Shown: positions 50,307-60,437, counted from the stretch's first letter. The stretch: 64,000 nucleotides of DNA from CAKVLG01 sp045637805 (GCA_045637805.1 JAZUAE010000028.1:1-64000); one strand, 5' to 3'. The notes: generated from the sequence alone by a model not told the origin. Numbers and translations: made by a program.

Positions 50307-52595
50307 CTATAAAAGATTATACATCTTTGAAGATGATAATTCAAGTTTTTGTGTTTTACTTTGATAATTTAATTCACCTAAAAGCAAGTTTCCACCGATT
50401 AATCCTAGATCATAGAAAACTAAACAAGAGAAGCATATTTGTTCTAAACCTAAACATTGTTCACACTTTTTAAGTTTTTCAAAGAAATCAAAAAGAGAAT
50501 TTGCATAGATATTTTTTGAGTATCTTTGAATAGTTTTATATACTGAACCAAAAATTGCTCTATCCTTGTTTATATTAACTTTCAGATCACGAACTGTACC
50601 TATCTGTTCTATTGCGTTGTATTGTTTTGCAAAGTGGTCGTGTTCACCTTCAATAAACACCCTAGTAAAGATTACGTTTTTGTAACCATTGAGCTCATTG
50701 CTTGAAATTACACCGCTTGGAGATAAAAGTATTGTATTTTGGCGACTTGAAAGCGGCTCATGAGAAAATGTAAAGCCATAAAGATTATCTCCCACTTGAT
50801 CTAAAGCTCTCTGACTATCTATAACTATTATTGTGCCAAATGCGGATTTTTCTGAGTATTTTTTCATAAGCTCTTTTAATGGCTTAAGTTCTTTTCTGCA
50901 TTTTTCTTCAGATTTTAATGATTGAAACTTATTGATTAGTGAGTTCATTACATTGTATTCGTTTTTAAATAAAAACTTTTCGGGATTTGAAATATATACT
51001 TCACGAAGAATACCTTGTGCATAACTTTTACCCCTAAATTCATTCATTTCAAGATCAACTATAATATTTTTTGAAATAGGACTTTCAAAGAAGTTTTCAA
51101 GCCTACCCATGTTAAAAGCGATAATTTTCTTATCTTTACCTATGGTAAGTCTTAAATGCTTACTGTTTTTACCTGAAAGCTGTTCTGCGGATACTGCATT
51201 CTCTTTAAGCATAAATATAGGCTTTTCATTCGCACAACCAAAAGGCTCAAGCTTGTCAACTTCGCTGATAAATGATGCGGAAATATCCTTTTCAGTTATT
51301 TCAATATCGTAATTAAATTTCTTTAAATATGCATTGTCATCAATATGTTCAAAAGCTTCATTTATGCGTTTTAAAAACTCTTTGAAGTTAGCTTTTGTTA
51401 CTTCGACACCAGCAGCCTGAGTATGACCGCCAAAACGTACTAAAATATTTTTAGATGGTTCTAAAGCTTTTAATATATCAATCCCGTCCAAACTTCTGCC
51501 ACTGCCTTTATATGTGTTGTTTGCACCTTCAGTAAATACAATACATGGTCTGTTAAACTCATGCATTACTTTTGACGCTAATATCCCAAGTATTCCTTCA
51601 TGGAATTTGCCACGAAGTATTATAATTTTATGTTTGCGTAGATCTAGTTTGTGTATTTGCTTTAAAATTTCTTCATTTGCCTCTTCAATACAAGCAAGAC
51701 GTTTTTCATTATCTTGTTCAATTTGAGAATATAATTCTTCAAGTTTTTTCTCGTCTTTTTCGATTAAAAATTTAAAGACTTTTATTCCTTGATCCATTCT
51801 ACCACTAGCGTTTAGTTTTGGAACAACTCTAAACGATAAATCTGATGCGTTGACCGATTTAAAACCTAATTTTTTAAGCAAAAATGATATTGAGGCTCTA
51901 GCTTTACCACTATTTATAATCTCTAAACCTTTAGTTACAATTGCACGATTTTCATCAAGCAGTGGGACGATATCACCAACTGTTGCAAGTGAGCAAATGT
52001 CTAAATATTCTTTTGCCGCACTAGTGCCACCTATTGCCTCTACTACCTTTAGAGCTACACCTGCGCCACAAAGCCCTTCAAAACCATAATCCTGCCCCTT
52101 AAATTTTGGGTCTACGGTTATGCAGTCAGGAATTTCACTAGTAGGTTCATGATGATCCGTAATAACAACATCAACGCCAAGGGATTTTAAAAGTTCAACC
52201 TCTTTTTTTGCACTTACACCAAGGTCGACAGTTATTATAAGACTTGGTTTTGATTTTTCCATAATCTCATTAATCATGTCACGAGTTAAACCATAGCCAT
52301 CATCAAATCTACTTGGAATATATACGTCCACTTTTGCTCCAAGACTTGTTAAATATTGATGCATAATACTTGATGCACACACACCATCACAATCGTAATC
52401 ACCATAAACAACTATGCTTTCATTGTCTGCAACTGCCCTTTTTATTCTTTCAGCTGCTTCTTTCATACCACGGAGTTTATATGGGTCACGCAAATCTTTT
52501 ATATCAGGATTAAGAAAAGCGGTAAGTGTGTCCCCACTTATCCCTCGTTTTTTCATAAATTCAATTATTCTTATATCTTTCAAATTTTTTTCCAT
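50307..52595 (-). CDS. recJ: Single-stranded-DNA-specific exonuclease RecJ
   Basis: 762 aa. A 5'-3' exonuclease for recombination and repair. DHH motifs are present: VVYGDYDCDGVCAS (about residue 60), DLGVS, TDHHEP (about 145) and the DHHA1-type FGGHTQAAGVEV (about 390). The Cys-rich tail (CEQCLGLEQICFSC) is an extension seen in some Firmicutes. No RBS is apparent, and its start lies immediately downstream of the secF terminator. Confidence 0.93.
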   Translation of the reverse strand: MEKNLKDIRIIEFMKKRGISGDTLTAFLNPDIKDLRDPYKLRGMKEAAERIKRAVADNESIVVYGDYDCDGVCASSIMHQYLTSLGAKVDVYIPSRFDDGYGLTRDMINEIMEKSKPSLIITVDLGVSAKKEVELLKSLGVDVVITDHHEPTSEIPDCITVDPKFKGQDYGFEGLCGAGVALKVVEAIGGTSAAKEYLDICSLATVGDIVPLLDENRAIVTKGLEIINSGKARASISFLLKKLGFKSVNASDLSFRVVPKLNASGRMDQGIKVFKFLIEKDEKKLEELYSQIEQDNEKRLACIEEANEEILKQIHKLDLRKHKIIILRGKFHEGILGILASKVMHEFNRPCIVFTEGANNTYKGSGRSLDGIDILKALEPSKNILVRFGGHTQAAGVEVTKANFKEFLKRINEAFEHIDDNAYLKKFNYDIEITEKDISASFISEVDKLEPFGCANEKPIFMLKENAVSAEQLSGKNSKHLRLTIGKDKKIIAFNMGRLENFFESPISKNIIVDLEMNEFRGKSYAQGILREVYISNPEKFLFKNEYNVMNSLINKFQSLKSEEKCRKELKPLKELMKKYSEKSAFGTIIVIDSQRALDQVGDNLYGFTFSHEPLSSRQNTILLSPSGVISSNELNGYKNVIFTRVFIEGEHDHFAKQYNAIEQIGTVRDLKVNINKDRAIFGSVYKTIQRYSKNIYANSLFDFFEKLKKCEQCLGLEQICFSCLVFYDLGLIGGNLLLGELNYQSKTQKLELSSSKMYNLL

Positions 52596-52602
52596 ATTAA
52601 TT

Positions 52603-52630
52603 AAAAAGCCTATTCAAAAAATGAATAGGC
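52603..52630 (-). terminator. Terminator of secDF
   Basis: GCCTATTCA (52608-52616) / TGAATAGGC (52622-52630), loop of 5, with five Ts on the minus strand. It ends only 8 bases before the recJ ATG. Confidence 0.85.
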
Positions 52631-52645
52631 CGAGTTATTTATTTT

Positions 52646-53593
52646 TTATTTTTTTGTTTTGTTTTTAGCAGGTGCTGGTGAATTGTTCTTTGACAAGTGA
52701 GCTTCAAGTCTAATTCTTGATATTTCAGCAAGTGTTATATTCGTCTTTGGGAGTATAAGCAATACTGAGAATGCTAATGATGCAAGACTCACGATTGTAA
52801 CAAGAGACAACATTAATGTTGAATATACACCTATAAACATCATGAATACTGCGAGGATTGCTATGCCTATTGTTACAAAGATGAATGGCTCAAGTGTAGA
52901 CTTAACATTTTGTGTCATGATTAAATTTTCTTCACCGTCATCAAGACTTTTGCCAAGTGTTTGCGCACGATATTTTTCAAGCATAATGCTTGCAAAAAGT
53001 ACTGCGAGCAATGCAGAAACAATTATTACTATAATTCCAGCAAGTGAGAGCTGAATACGAGTAATAAACACGATTGAAAGTGTAAACATTATTTGAACTA
53101 AATATGTGAATGCTAATGCTAACCCGCCTGCAACACGATATCTAAATATACCAAATAATAATACTGCTAAAATTAATCCCACAATTACTAGTCCGATAGC
53201 AAGATATACATCGTTTTTAATTGTAGATTTAACTACACTTGATAAAATTGATGTTGTTTCAATACCAAGTTTTGATGCAATTTGTGTTTTGATAGTATCA
53301 ATGTTTGCGATTGATTTATCTGCAATTCTAACAACTAAATATGATGTTGTTTCCTTGTCCTCCACTATAATTGAATCAATAGCAATACCATTGTCACCTA
53401 AAACATCTTCAGCTACCACCTTTGCTTGAGACTGAATAGCACTGTTTAAGTCTATTCTAAGCTCTGTGCCGCCAGCCTCCTTGAAGCCAAGGTTGATTCC
53501 AAGAACTGCAGTAATAACTATACCTGCAACAAGTACTGTAAAAGTAACTAAGAGTAATGCAAAATATGGGATAGTAAATTTCTTTTTAGCCAT
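52646..53593 (-). CDS. secF: Protein translocase subunit SecF
   Basis: 315 aa RND-type membrane protein that assists Sec export using the proton gradient. Six hydrophobic segments, with a large extracytoplasmic loop after the first (about 35-125). GGTELRIDL near residue 40 corresponds to the conserved SecF start of that loop. It overlaps secD by 8 bases. RBS AGGAGGAAA. A basic tail (KNKTKK) ends the protein. Confidence 0.92.
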   Translation of the reverse strand: MAKKKFTIPYFALLLVTFTVLVAGIVITAVLGINLGFKEAGGTELRIDLNSAIQSQAKVVAEDVLGDNGIAIDSIIVEDKETTSYLVVRIADKSIANIDTIKTQIASKLGIETTSILSSVVKSTIKNDVYLAIGLVIVGLILAVLLFGIFRYRVAGGLALAFTYLVQIMFTLSIVFITRIQLSLAGIIVIIVSALLAVLFASIMLEKYRAQTLGKSLDDGEENLIMTQNVKSTLEPFIFVTIGIAILAVFMMFIGVYSTLMLSLVTIVSLASLAFSVLLILPKTNITLAEISRIRLEAHLSKNNSPAPAKNKTKK

Positions 53594-54908
53594 TTGTCTT
53601 TCCTCCTACCTTGCCATAAAGTTTTTCATTGCCTCTGTTAAATGATTCAAATATATTAACAAGGAATGGAATGAAACCTATGCTCATAATTAATGCAATT
53701 ATAGCGCTGATAAATATAATCAGTGATGCAATTTGAACAGTTGCTACTGTAAAGATTGCAAACACGCCTGCAAGAATCGCAATAACTACGTTAGATACGA
53801 GATTTACAGGAAGTGATTTTTTGTATGCATTTTCAAGTGCTGCAGTTACTGTTTTACCAAGTTTTCTTTCAGATTCGACTTTGCCAAAGTAAACTAATGT
53901 TGATACGTTTACTAATAACACACCAGCAATGATTGCTAAAACGCCTGTGATAGACAATTCGATTGTAGGGATTGCCCATAACATGAATATCATTATAATT
54001 GCCTCGGCCAAGAATGCAATTAAGTTAAGTAGTCCAAGTACTTTAAATCTTACGATCATATAAACCAAGCCAAGAAGTATTATTACCGCCAAAGAGATAA
54101 GTGGCAATAATTTTGCAAGTGGAAGCATGAACTCTGATGCGTTTGGATTTGCAATCAATGTTCCATTTCCGATTGTTGATGTCATTGTGTTGATTTCAAC
54201 AATGTTAGAATCAAGTTCGATTGGAAGTGAACCAAGCATAACCTTTCTATTGAAATCTTCAGCAGATGCAATATCTTCAAATGTGAGTGGTAATGCATTG
54301 TAAGTAGATATTCCATCTACATTAACGCTTGTTTGCATATTTCCACCCATATAAATGTAGATAGAAGACGCTGCAGAAACAACTTCTCTAAACTTAACCA
54401 CACCTGCGTCATTAAACTCAATGTATGTCATGATTTGACCATTATAGTTTTTAACGCTTACACCACTAACATAGTTTGCACCATCGAGAATGATAGCATC
54501 ATCGCTACTACTACTGCGAATTTCAAACTTACCTACACCGATTGTTTGAAGCATTTTTATAATTTGTGAAGATGTTTGTCCACCATTTGGAGCTGACACT
54601 TCAATACGTAGATTCTTATTTTCAACATTATAAATGCTGGCGTTTGAAAAGCCCTCACTCTCAAGTACGTTGTATATTTGCTCAGACGCATTATTGATTT
54701 TTGTGTCTGAGTTACCGCTTACTATTTTATACTCTGCGTAGTATCCACCCTCAATGTCACCAGCAAACTTTAAATCACCTATAAATGAATTATAAGTGTT
54801 AAAATTGCCCCATGGCATCGGAACGAAAACAAACAAAGACGCAACTACTAATACGATTGCAAGTATAGCGATGTAAAGTTTTGCAAATTTTTTCTTGATT
54901 GGTTTCAT
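53586..54908 (-). CDS. secD: Protein translocase subunit SecD
   Basis: 440 aa. First transmembrane helix (about 12-30), DLKFAGDIEGGYYAEYK (D1 motif region), a periplasmic-type P1 domain, then about five transmembrane helices from residue 270. Functions with SecF. The extracytoplasmic domain is shorter than in E. coli, as in Gram-positives. RBS AAAGGAC. Confidence 0.92.
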   Translation of the reverse strand: MKPIKKKFAKLYIAILAIVLVVASLFVFVPMPWGNFNTYNSFIGDLKFAGDIEGGYYAEYKIVSGNSDTKINNASEQIYNVLESEGFSNASIYNVENKNLRIEVSAPNGGQTSSQIIKMLQTIGVGKFEIRSSSSDDAIILDGANYVSGVSVKNYNGQIMTYIEFNDAGVVKFREVVSAASSIYIYMGGNMQTSVNVDGISTYNALPLTFEDIASAEDFNRKVMLGSLPIELDSNIVEINTMTSTIGNGTLIANPNASEFMLPLAKLLPLISLAVIILLGLVYMIVRFKVLGLLNLIAFLAEAIIMIFMLWAIPTIELSITGVLAIIAGVLLVNVSTLVYFGKVESERKLGKTVTAALENAYKKSLPVNLVSNVVIAILAGVFAIFTVATVQIASLIIFISAIIALIMSIGFIPFLVNIFESFNRGNEKLYGKVGGKTNG

Positions 54909-54939
54909 ATTTTTTGTCCTTTCACTTACGTTTGGAATA

Positions 54940-54969
54940 ATTATAAACCACCTGCGGCTTTATAGTCAA
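54940..54969 (-). promoter_or_regulatory. secDF promoter
   Basis: Minus strand TTGACT (54964-54969), 18 bases, TATAAT (54940-54945). Confidence 0.75.
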
Positions 54970-55002
54970 TCGCTTTTAGAAATTATTTTAGACTAAACCA
55001 CG

Positions 55003-55029
55003 AAAAAAGGCGAAAGCACAGCTTTCACC
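55003..55029 (-). terminator. Terminator of the small membrane-protein gene
   Basis: GGCGAAAGC (55009-55017) / GCTTTCACC (55021-55029), loop ACA, six Ts on the minus strand. Confidence 0.85.
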
Positions 55030-55035
55030 TTGTTC

Positions 55036-55422
55036 TTATCTTTTCATATTAACAAGCAACACACCAAGTATTCCACCTGCAACACCGCAAAATACCATAT
55101 CTAGTATAATACTTACACCTAAACTAAACGCCCCCGCAAGAATGCTAAATATTACAAAGGCTAAAATTGAGTAAATTACACCAAAACAAACTCCTTTAAT
55201 TAAACCTTTAGACTTGTCTATTTTAAATACAAACACTAAACCAAGTAAAATACTTATCGCTTTGATTACCATGTTTATAGGCGAAATCACACTATCTTTT
55301 AACGAAAACCATTTAATAAATAACGCAAATATAATAATAAGAAAAAGCGATGCAATTATTGATACAACTAAACTTATTAAATATTGTATAATTTTATTTT
55401 TGTTAATTTCAACTTTATCCAT
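55036..55422 (-). CDS. Small four-helix membrane protein (YrzE/TIGR04086-like)
   Basis: 128 aa with four hydrophobic segments (about 12-35, 45-62, 73-97 and 103-125) and little else. Position between yajC and secD matches the YrzE-type proteins found there in Firmicutes. Function is unknown, and a link to export is suggested only by neighbours. GAGGGT precedes the ATG. Confidence 0.75.
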   Translation of the reverse strand: MDKVEINKNKIIQYLISLVVSIIASLFLIIIFALFIKWFSLKDSVISPINMVIKAISILLGLVFVFKIDKSKGLIKGVCFGVIYSILAFVIFSILAGAFSLGVSIILDMVFCGVAGGILGVLLVNMKR

Positions 55423-55470
55423 ACATTACCCTCTATCAAAAGATATGTACAAAGCAATTAAAAAAGAACA

Positions 55471-55493
55471 AAAAAGATAGGCATTTGCCTACC
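55471..55493 (-). terminator. Terminator of yajC
   Basis: GATAGGC (55476-55482) / GCCTACC (55487-55493), loop of 4, with a T tract on the minus strand. Confidence 0.82.
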
Positions 55494-55502
55494 TTTTATA
55501 CT

Positions 55503-56039
55503 TTATTTTTTTGTTGTCTTTTTTGTTGAAGATTTTTTTGCTGCAGTTTTCTTAGCTGGAGCTTTTTTCTCAACTTTTTCTTCAGTTTTTACTTCTTCAG
55601 CTTTTGCTTCAGGCGTTGTTGTCTCTTCAGGTTTCATTTCTTCTTTAACTTCAACTTTTTCAGCATCTTTCTTTACATCTTTTGCAATGGCTGCTGCTTG
55701 TGGGTTGTAGTTGAAGTTGAATTGAATAGCTGTTACATCAAATTCCATTGATGTTTTAGCACCCTTTGCACCAGTTTCAATTACAACTGTTGGAATATCT
55801 CCATCGCGGTTGATTTTTGTAATTCTTCCGATAACACCACCGATTGTTCTAATCTTGTCGCCAACTTTCATTGAATCTAACATTGAGTTGAACTCTTTGT
55901 TTCTTTTTCTTTGTGTAAACATAGGGAAAACTAGCATAACAATTACAAGGCCGATTAATACTAAATAAATCCACCAACTGTTTGAATTGTTTGCTGCACC
56001 TGTGCTAGCTGAAGCTAAAATGTTAAATATATTCATCAT
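55503..56039 (-). CDS. yajC: Preprotein translocase subunit YajC
   Basis: 178 aa from ATG 56039 (a second ATG is at 56036). I reject the longer frame start at 56075 because AAAGGAGAGAAATA directly precedes 56039. One transmembrane helix (about 18-38) and the YajC core (FPMFTQRKRNKEFNSMLDSMKVGDKIRTIGGVIG pattern) are followed by a long Ala/Glu/Lys-rich tail absent from short YajC proteins. Accessory to SecDF. Confidence 0.9.
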   Translation of the reverse strand: MMNIFNILASASTGAANNSNSWWIYLVLIGLVIVMLVFPMFTQRKRNKEFNSMLDSMKVGDKIRTIGGVIGRITKINRDGDIPTVVIETGAKGAKTSMEFDVTAIQFNFNYNPQAAAIAKDVKKDAEKVEVKEEMKPEETTTPEAKAEEVKTEEKVEKKAPAKKTAAKKSSTKKTTKK

Positions 56040-56065
56040 TATTTCTCTCCTTTTTACTATAATTA

Positions 56066-56095
56066 ATTTTAGCACACTTAAAAATTATTTAGCAA
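56066..56095 (-). promoter_or_regulatory. yajC: Possible yajC promoter
   Basis: Minus strand TTGCTA (56090-56095), 18 bases, TAAAAT (56066-56071), in the 88-base gap after tgt. Confidence 0.5.
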
Positions 56096-56127
56096 GTAAA
56101 AAATTAAGTATTTTGTCGCTAATTGTA

Positions 56128-57246
56128 TTAATATCCTGTTTTTGCAAGATATTCCTTTTTAAATTCTTCGTATCTATCCTCTTTTATAGCTGTACGTATT
56201 TGATCCATTAAATGAGTTAAGTAATGCAGGTTGTGGATTGTAACTAATTGTCCGCCAAGCATTTCGCCAGCGTTGAACAAGTGTCTAAGATACGCTTTAG
56301 TATAGTTTTTACATACTGGACAATCGCACTCAGGGTCAAGAGGTGTAAAGTCATCTTTATATATTCCGTTTTTAACTACGACCTTGCCTTTACTTGTAAA
56401 GGCTGTACCATTTCTTGCAATACGTGCAGGAAGTACGCAGTCAAACATATCAATTCCTCTTTCTACGCCCTCTAAAATGCAATCAGGGCTACCAACGCCC
56501 ATTAAATACCTCGCTTTATCTGATGGGTACTCTGGAGCTAACACATCAAGCATTTCATACATCTTCTTCTTAGGCTCACCAACTGACAGGCCACCTATTG
56601 AAAAACCAACGCGCGCGTAAGGCAATATATCTTTAAGCGATTGTTTACGCAAGTCAGGGTAAAAATTACCTTGAACAATCGGGAAAAGCATTTGTTTTGG
56701 ATTTTTTTGGCACTCGTAACAGATTTTAAGCCAGTCGTTTGTTCTCTTTAATGCTTTTCTAGCGTATTCATAGTCAACGCCATAATCTGAGCATTCATCA
56801 AACGCCATAATGATATCTGAACCGAGTTTGTTTTGAACTTCCATACTCTTTTCAGGAGTAAACAAGTGTTTACTTCCATCTAAATGCGACTTAAACTCAA
56901 CGCCTTTGTCAGTAATTTTATTCATATCGGATAAGCTAAACACTTGGAATCCGCCGCTGTCGGTTAGAATAGGTCTGTCCCAGTTCATAAACTTGTGCAA
57001 GCCGCCTGCCTTTTCGATAAGGTCTGCGCCTGGGCGCAAGTATAAGTGATATGTATTAGAAAGAATAATCTGGGCACCGAGTTCTTTTAAATCCCTTGTC
57101 TGTACACCTTTTACTGTTGCCTGAGTTCCAACTGGCATAAACACTGGCGTTTCAATTTTACCATGAGGAGTAACAAGCTCTCCGCATCTGGCAAAGCTCT
57201 TACTTGATTTCTCTTTTTCCGTAAATTTAAAGTATTGTTTTTCCAT
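56128..57246 (-). CDS. tgt: tRNA-guanine transglycosylase (queuine/preQ1)
   Basis: 372 aa, full length. Exchanges guanine-34 for preQ1 in GUN-anticodon tRNAs. Catalytic Asp in LTDSGGFQVFSL (about residue 93), the second Asp in GIDMFDCVLPARIARNG (about 265), and zinc ligands CDCPVCKNYTKAYLRHLF. It follows queA by 8 bases. RBS GAGGAAAA. Confidence 0.96.
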   Translation of the reverse strand: MEKQYFKFTEKEKSSKSFARCGELVTPHGKIETPVFMPVGTQATVKGVQTRDLKELGAQIILSNTYHLYLRPGADLIEKAGGLHKFMNWDRPILTDSGGFQVFSLSDMNKITDKGVEFKSHLDGSKHLFTPEKSMEVQNKLGSDIIMAFDECSDYGVDYEYARKALKRTNDWLKICYECQKNPKQMLFPIVQGNFYPDLRKQSLKDILPYARVGFSIGGLSVGEPKKKMYEMLDVLAPEYPSDKARYLMGVGSPDCILEGVERGIDMFDCVLPARIARNGTAFTSKGKVVVKNGIYKDDFTPLDPECDCPVCKNYTKAYLRHLFNAGEMLGGQLVTIHNLHYLTHLMDQIRTAIKEDRYEEFKKEYLAKTGY

Positions 57247-57254
57247 ATTTTCCT

Positions 57255-58280
57255 CTATTTTATAAACATACTGTCGCCGAAGCTGAAAAATCTATATTTT
57301 TCTTCAACTGCTGTTTTATATACTGAAAGCATCTCTTCCCTTGAAGAAAGTGCAGATATTAGCATTAAAAGTGTACTTTCAGGCAAGTGGAAGTTTGTAA
57401 TTAAACTGTCTACAAATTTAAACTTATAACCTGGGTAAATAAAAATTTGCGTCTCGGTATTTACCGGTATAATCTCTCCACTTTCGTTTGCGGCGCTCTC
57501 AAGCGTTCTGACTGAAGTCGTTCCTACGGCAATAATTCTTTTACCCGCAGCCTTTGCGTTATTGAGTTTGTCCGCAGTTTCTTTTGTTACAACAATTCTT
57601 TCGCTATGCATTACATGGCTTTCGACATCGTCAACTTGAACAGGGCGGAATGTTCCAAGCCCAACCTCCAAGTTTACTTCCATGATTTCCACGCCTTTTC
57701 CCCTTACTTTTTGCATAAGTTCAGGAGTAAAATGCAATCCTGCTGTTGGAGCTGCGCTTGATCCTTTAATTTTTGCATAGACGGTATTATATCTATCCTT
57801 CTTTTCAAGCTTGGCCTTTATATATGGCGGAAGTGGCATCTCGCCTATTTTATCGAGTTCTGCCTCAAGCGTTCCATCTTTCACTGCAAATCTTACAACC
57901 CTGCCGCCGATTTCTTCCACGTTGTCCACAATTTCGCAAGACAAATTGTCTGAAAACGTTAGAATAGTTCCAACCGGTGCCTTTTTAGCAGGCTTTAAAA
58001 GTGCTTCATAATCAGTTAGGTTGATTCTCTTTAAAAGCAATACCTCTATTTTTGCACCTGTTGATTTGTTGCCAAAAAGACGCGCCGGAATTACCTTTGT
58101 GTTATTCACAACCAAAACATCGTTTGATGACAATTCATCTAATATATTATAAAAATGTTTGTGTGCTATTTGTTTAGTTTTTCGGTCATAAACCAAAAGC
58201 CTAGAATGATCTCTAGGTTCTACTGGAGTTTGAGCAATTAGCTCTTCAGGTAAATCATAATAAAAGTCGCTTGTTTTCAT
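57255..58280 (-). CDS. queA: S-adenosylmethionine:tRNA ribosyltransferase-isomerase
   Basis: 341 aa. Converts preQ1 on tRNA to epoxyqueuosine. Family features include DFYYDLPEELIAQ at the start, HSRLLVYDR, and AAPTAGLHFT (about 165) and LPESTLLMLISAL. Overlaps the ruvB stop by one base and precedes tgt, so the queuosine steps are co-expressed with Holliday-junction genes. Confidence 0.96.
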   Translation of the reverse strand: MKTSDFYYDLPEELIAQTPVEPRDHSRLLVYDRKTKQIAHKHFYNILDELSSNDVLVVNNTKVIPARLFGNKSTGAKIEVLLLKRINLTDYEALLKPAKKAPVGTILTFSDNLSCEIVDNVEEIGGRVVRFAVKDGTLEAELDKIGEMPLPPYIKAKLEKKDRYNTVYAKIKGSSAAPTAGLHFTPELMQKVRGKGVEIMEVNLEVGLGTFRPVQVDDVESHVMHSERIVVTKETADKLNNAKAAGKRIIAVGTTSVRTLESAANESGEIIPVNTETQIFIYPGYKFKFVDSLITNFHLPESTLLMLISALSSREEMLSVYKTAVEEKYRFFSFGDSMFIK

Positions 58281-59302
58281 TACATCTTTCTTCCTAAGTG
58301 TTCATATGCTGCAGGAAGAGGCACTCTGCCTCTTGGCGTTCTTGCTATGAAACCTATCTGCAATAGGTATGGCTCATATACGTCTTCTATAGTTGTAACT
58401 TCTTCGCCTGTTGCTGCTGCGATTGTATCAACACCAACAGCTCTGCCACCAAACATATCTATCATTGACAGCAAGATATTTCTATCAACGTTGTCGAGGC
58501 CTAGGTCATCGATTTCCATAGCTGCAAGTGCCATTTTTGTAATTGTTAAATCTATCATTCCACTGCCTTTAACTTCGGCAAAGTCGCGAACACGCTTTAA
58601 GAGTCTATTTGCAATTCTTGGCGTACCACGACTGCGGCGAGCAATCTCTATACTTGCATCTTTTTCGATTTTTGAGCCAAGTATTTTTGCCGATCTTGTT
58701 ACAATTTTTGCAAGCTCTTCAGTTGAATACATCTCGAGTCTGCATATTACTCCAAAGCGGTCACGTAGTGGGCCGGTAAGCATTCCAGCTTTTGTGGTTG
58801 CGCCGATTAATGTAAATTTTGGAAGAGAAATTCTAACTGATCTTGCAGATGGACCTTCGCCTACCATGAAATCAAGTGCATAGTCTTCCATTGCTGGATA
58901 TAAGATTTCTTCCACTTTATGATTCATTCTGTGTATTTCATCAATAAACAAAACATCATTTTCGTTGAGTTTAGTGAGAATTGCAGCTAAGTCACTCGCC
59001 TTTTCAATAGCAGGCCCACTCGTCATACTCATTTGTACGCCAAGTTCGTTTGCTATTACTGAGCTTAGTGTAGTTTTACCAAGCCCTGGAGGACCATATA
59101 AAAGAACATGATCTAAAGCTTCTTTTCGCTTTTTTGCAGCAGTAATATATACCTCTAGATTGTCCTTTACTTTTTGTTGACCAACATATTCGTCCATTGT
59201 TTTAGGACGAAGTCCCACCTCAATATCGCTGTCTTCTATTTGCTCTTTTGTTGATACAATTCTTTCATTTTCGTTATCTTTATAACTGGTAAATTTTTCC
59301 AT
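58280..59302 (-). CDS. ruvB: Holliday junction branch-migration helicase RuvB
   Basis: 340 aa AAA+ motor. Walker A GPPGLGKTT (about residue 69), Walker B LFIDEIHRM, sensor motif GATTKAGML and a C-terminal winged helix (GFIARTPRGRVPLPAAYEHLG). The start is 12 bases after ruvA. Confidence 0.97.
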   Translation of the reverse strand: MEKFTSYKDNENERIVSTKEQIEDSDIEVGLRPKTMDEYVGQQKVKDNLEVYITAAKKRKEALDHVLLYGPPGLGKTTLSSVIANELGVQMSMTSGPAIEKASDLAAILTKLNENDVLFIDEIHRMNHKVEEILYPAMEDYALDFMVGEGPSARSVRISLPKFTLIGATTKAGMLTGPLRDRFGVICRLEMYSTEELAKIVTRSAKILGSKIEKDASIEIARRSRGTPRIANRLLKRVRDFAEVKGSGMIDLTITKMALAAMEIDDLGLDNVDRNILLSMIDMFGGRAVGVDTIAAATGEEVTTIEDVYEPYLLQIGFIARTPRGRVPLPAAYEHLGRKM

Positions 59303-59314
59303 GTTTTATCCTTT

Positions 59315-59905
59315 TTATAAACATTTTTTAATTATATCTTCAGTCTTGTCTGTTGCCTCTGCTTTAGATTTTACAAGTTTTGTTGCCTCGTCTTTCTTTA
59401 TACCGAGTTCAACTAAAACAGCAATGGCGTCAACCATATCACTAGTTAGTCCAGTTTCAGGAACAAGTTCCACAAAACCATCGGTTGGGCTCTGCGTCTT
59501 AATGTTTTCTTCAACTTTTTCTTTGAGTTCAAGTACAATGCGCTCCGCTGTCTTTTTACCAAGCCCCTTGATTTTAGTAAGCATACCTACATTTTTATTA
59601 ACAACGGCGCTAGCAAGCATTCTAGCAGACATTCCTGACAAGATTTGAACTGCCATTTTAGGACCGATACCTGAAATTGATATCAAATTCATAAACATAC
59701 GTTTTTCCTCTAGTGACGCAAAACCAAAAAGTGACACCGCATCTTCACGTACGTGCATGTATGTATAAACTTTTGCAGACTCTTTACTTGCAAGTTCCAT
59801 AATTGAATCTATAGAAGCGCAAACTTCATAACCTACGCCATTCACGTTTACTTCTATTAAGTTTTCATCTACTCTTGTAACTTTACCTGTAAGCGAATAA
59901 ATCAT
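59315..59905 (-). CDS. ruvA: Holliday junction DNA-binding protein RuvA
   Basis: 196 aa. OB-fold start (MIYSLTGKVTRVDENLIEVNVNGVGYEV), tandem helix-hairpin-helix motifs (ISGIGPKMAVQILSG, IKGLGKKTAERIVLEL), and a C-terminal domain that contacts RuvB. It starts 8 bases after the ruvC stop. Confidence 0.96.
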   Translation of the reverse strand: MIYSLTGKVTRVDENLIEVNVNGVGYEVCASIDSIMELASKESAKVYTYMHVREDAVSLFGFASLEEKRMFMNLISISGIGPKMAVQILSGMSARMLASAVVNKNVGMLTKIKGLGKKTAERIVLELKEKVEENIKTQSPTDGFVELVPETGLTSDMVDAIAVLVELGIKKDEATKLVKSKAEATDKTEDIIKKCL

Positions 59906-59913
59906 AATCTCTC

Positions 59914-60414
59914 CTAAAACATACTATTATTTTTTAAACTATTATTTGTTTGTGCATGAGTAAGTGCTATAGCTAAAGCGTCAGCTGCGTCATCAGGTTT
60001 TGGAGTGCTTTTTAGCCCGAGTAACATTTTGGTCATGTATTGCACTTGCTTTTTCTCTGCCTTGCCAGTTCCAGTTATTGCCTGCTTTACTTGAATTGGG
60101 GTGTATTCATAAAGACTGCCACATTCTTGAACAGCTGTACATACAATTACGCCTCTTGCCTCGGCTACCGCAATACCTGTTGTTATGTTTGTGTTGAAGA
60201 ATAATTCTTCTACAGCGATTGCGTCAGGTTTATACCTGTCAATCAAAGCTTTCATACCTTCCTGGATTTGAGCGAGTCTTGTTGGAAACGCCTCGTCCTT
60301 GTGAGTCTCAATCGCGCCATAGTCAACCAGGCTACATTTGCCAGTTCTATCATCTTTATTTATTACCCCATAGCCAACTATTGCGTAGCCCGGGTCAATG
60401 CCTAAAATAATCAT
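59914..60414 (-). CDS. ruvC: Holliday junction resolvase RuvC
   Basis: 166 aa. Catalytic Asp in GIDPGYAIVGYG (Asp7), Glu pair in AVEELFFNTN (about 68) and the DDAADALAIALTH tail (about 140). It cleaves junctions bound by RuvAB. First gene of ruvC-ruvA-ruvB-queA-tgt. A GGGG RBS lies close to the start. Confidence 0.96.
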   Translation of the reverse strand: MIILGIDPGYAIVGYGVINKDDRTGKCSLVDYGAIETHKDEAFPTRLAQIQEGMKALIDRYKPDAIAVEELFFNTNITTGIAVAEARGVIVCTAVQECGSLYEYTPIQVKQAITGTGKAEKKQVQYMTKMLLGLKSTPKPDDAADALAIALTHAQTNNSLKNNSMF

Positions 60415-60437
60415 ACTACCCCACTATATATACATAT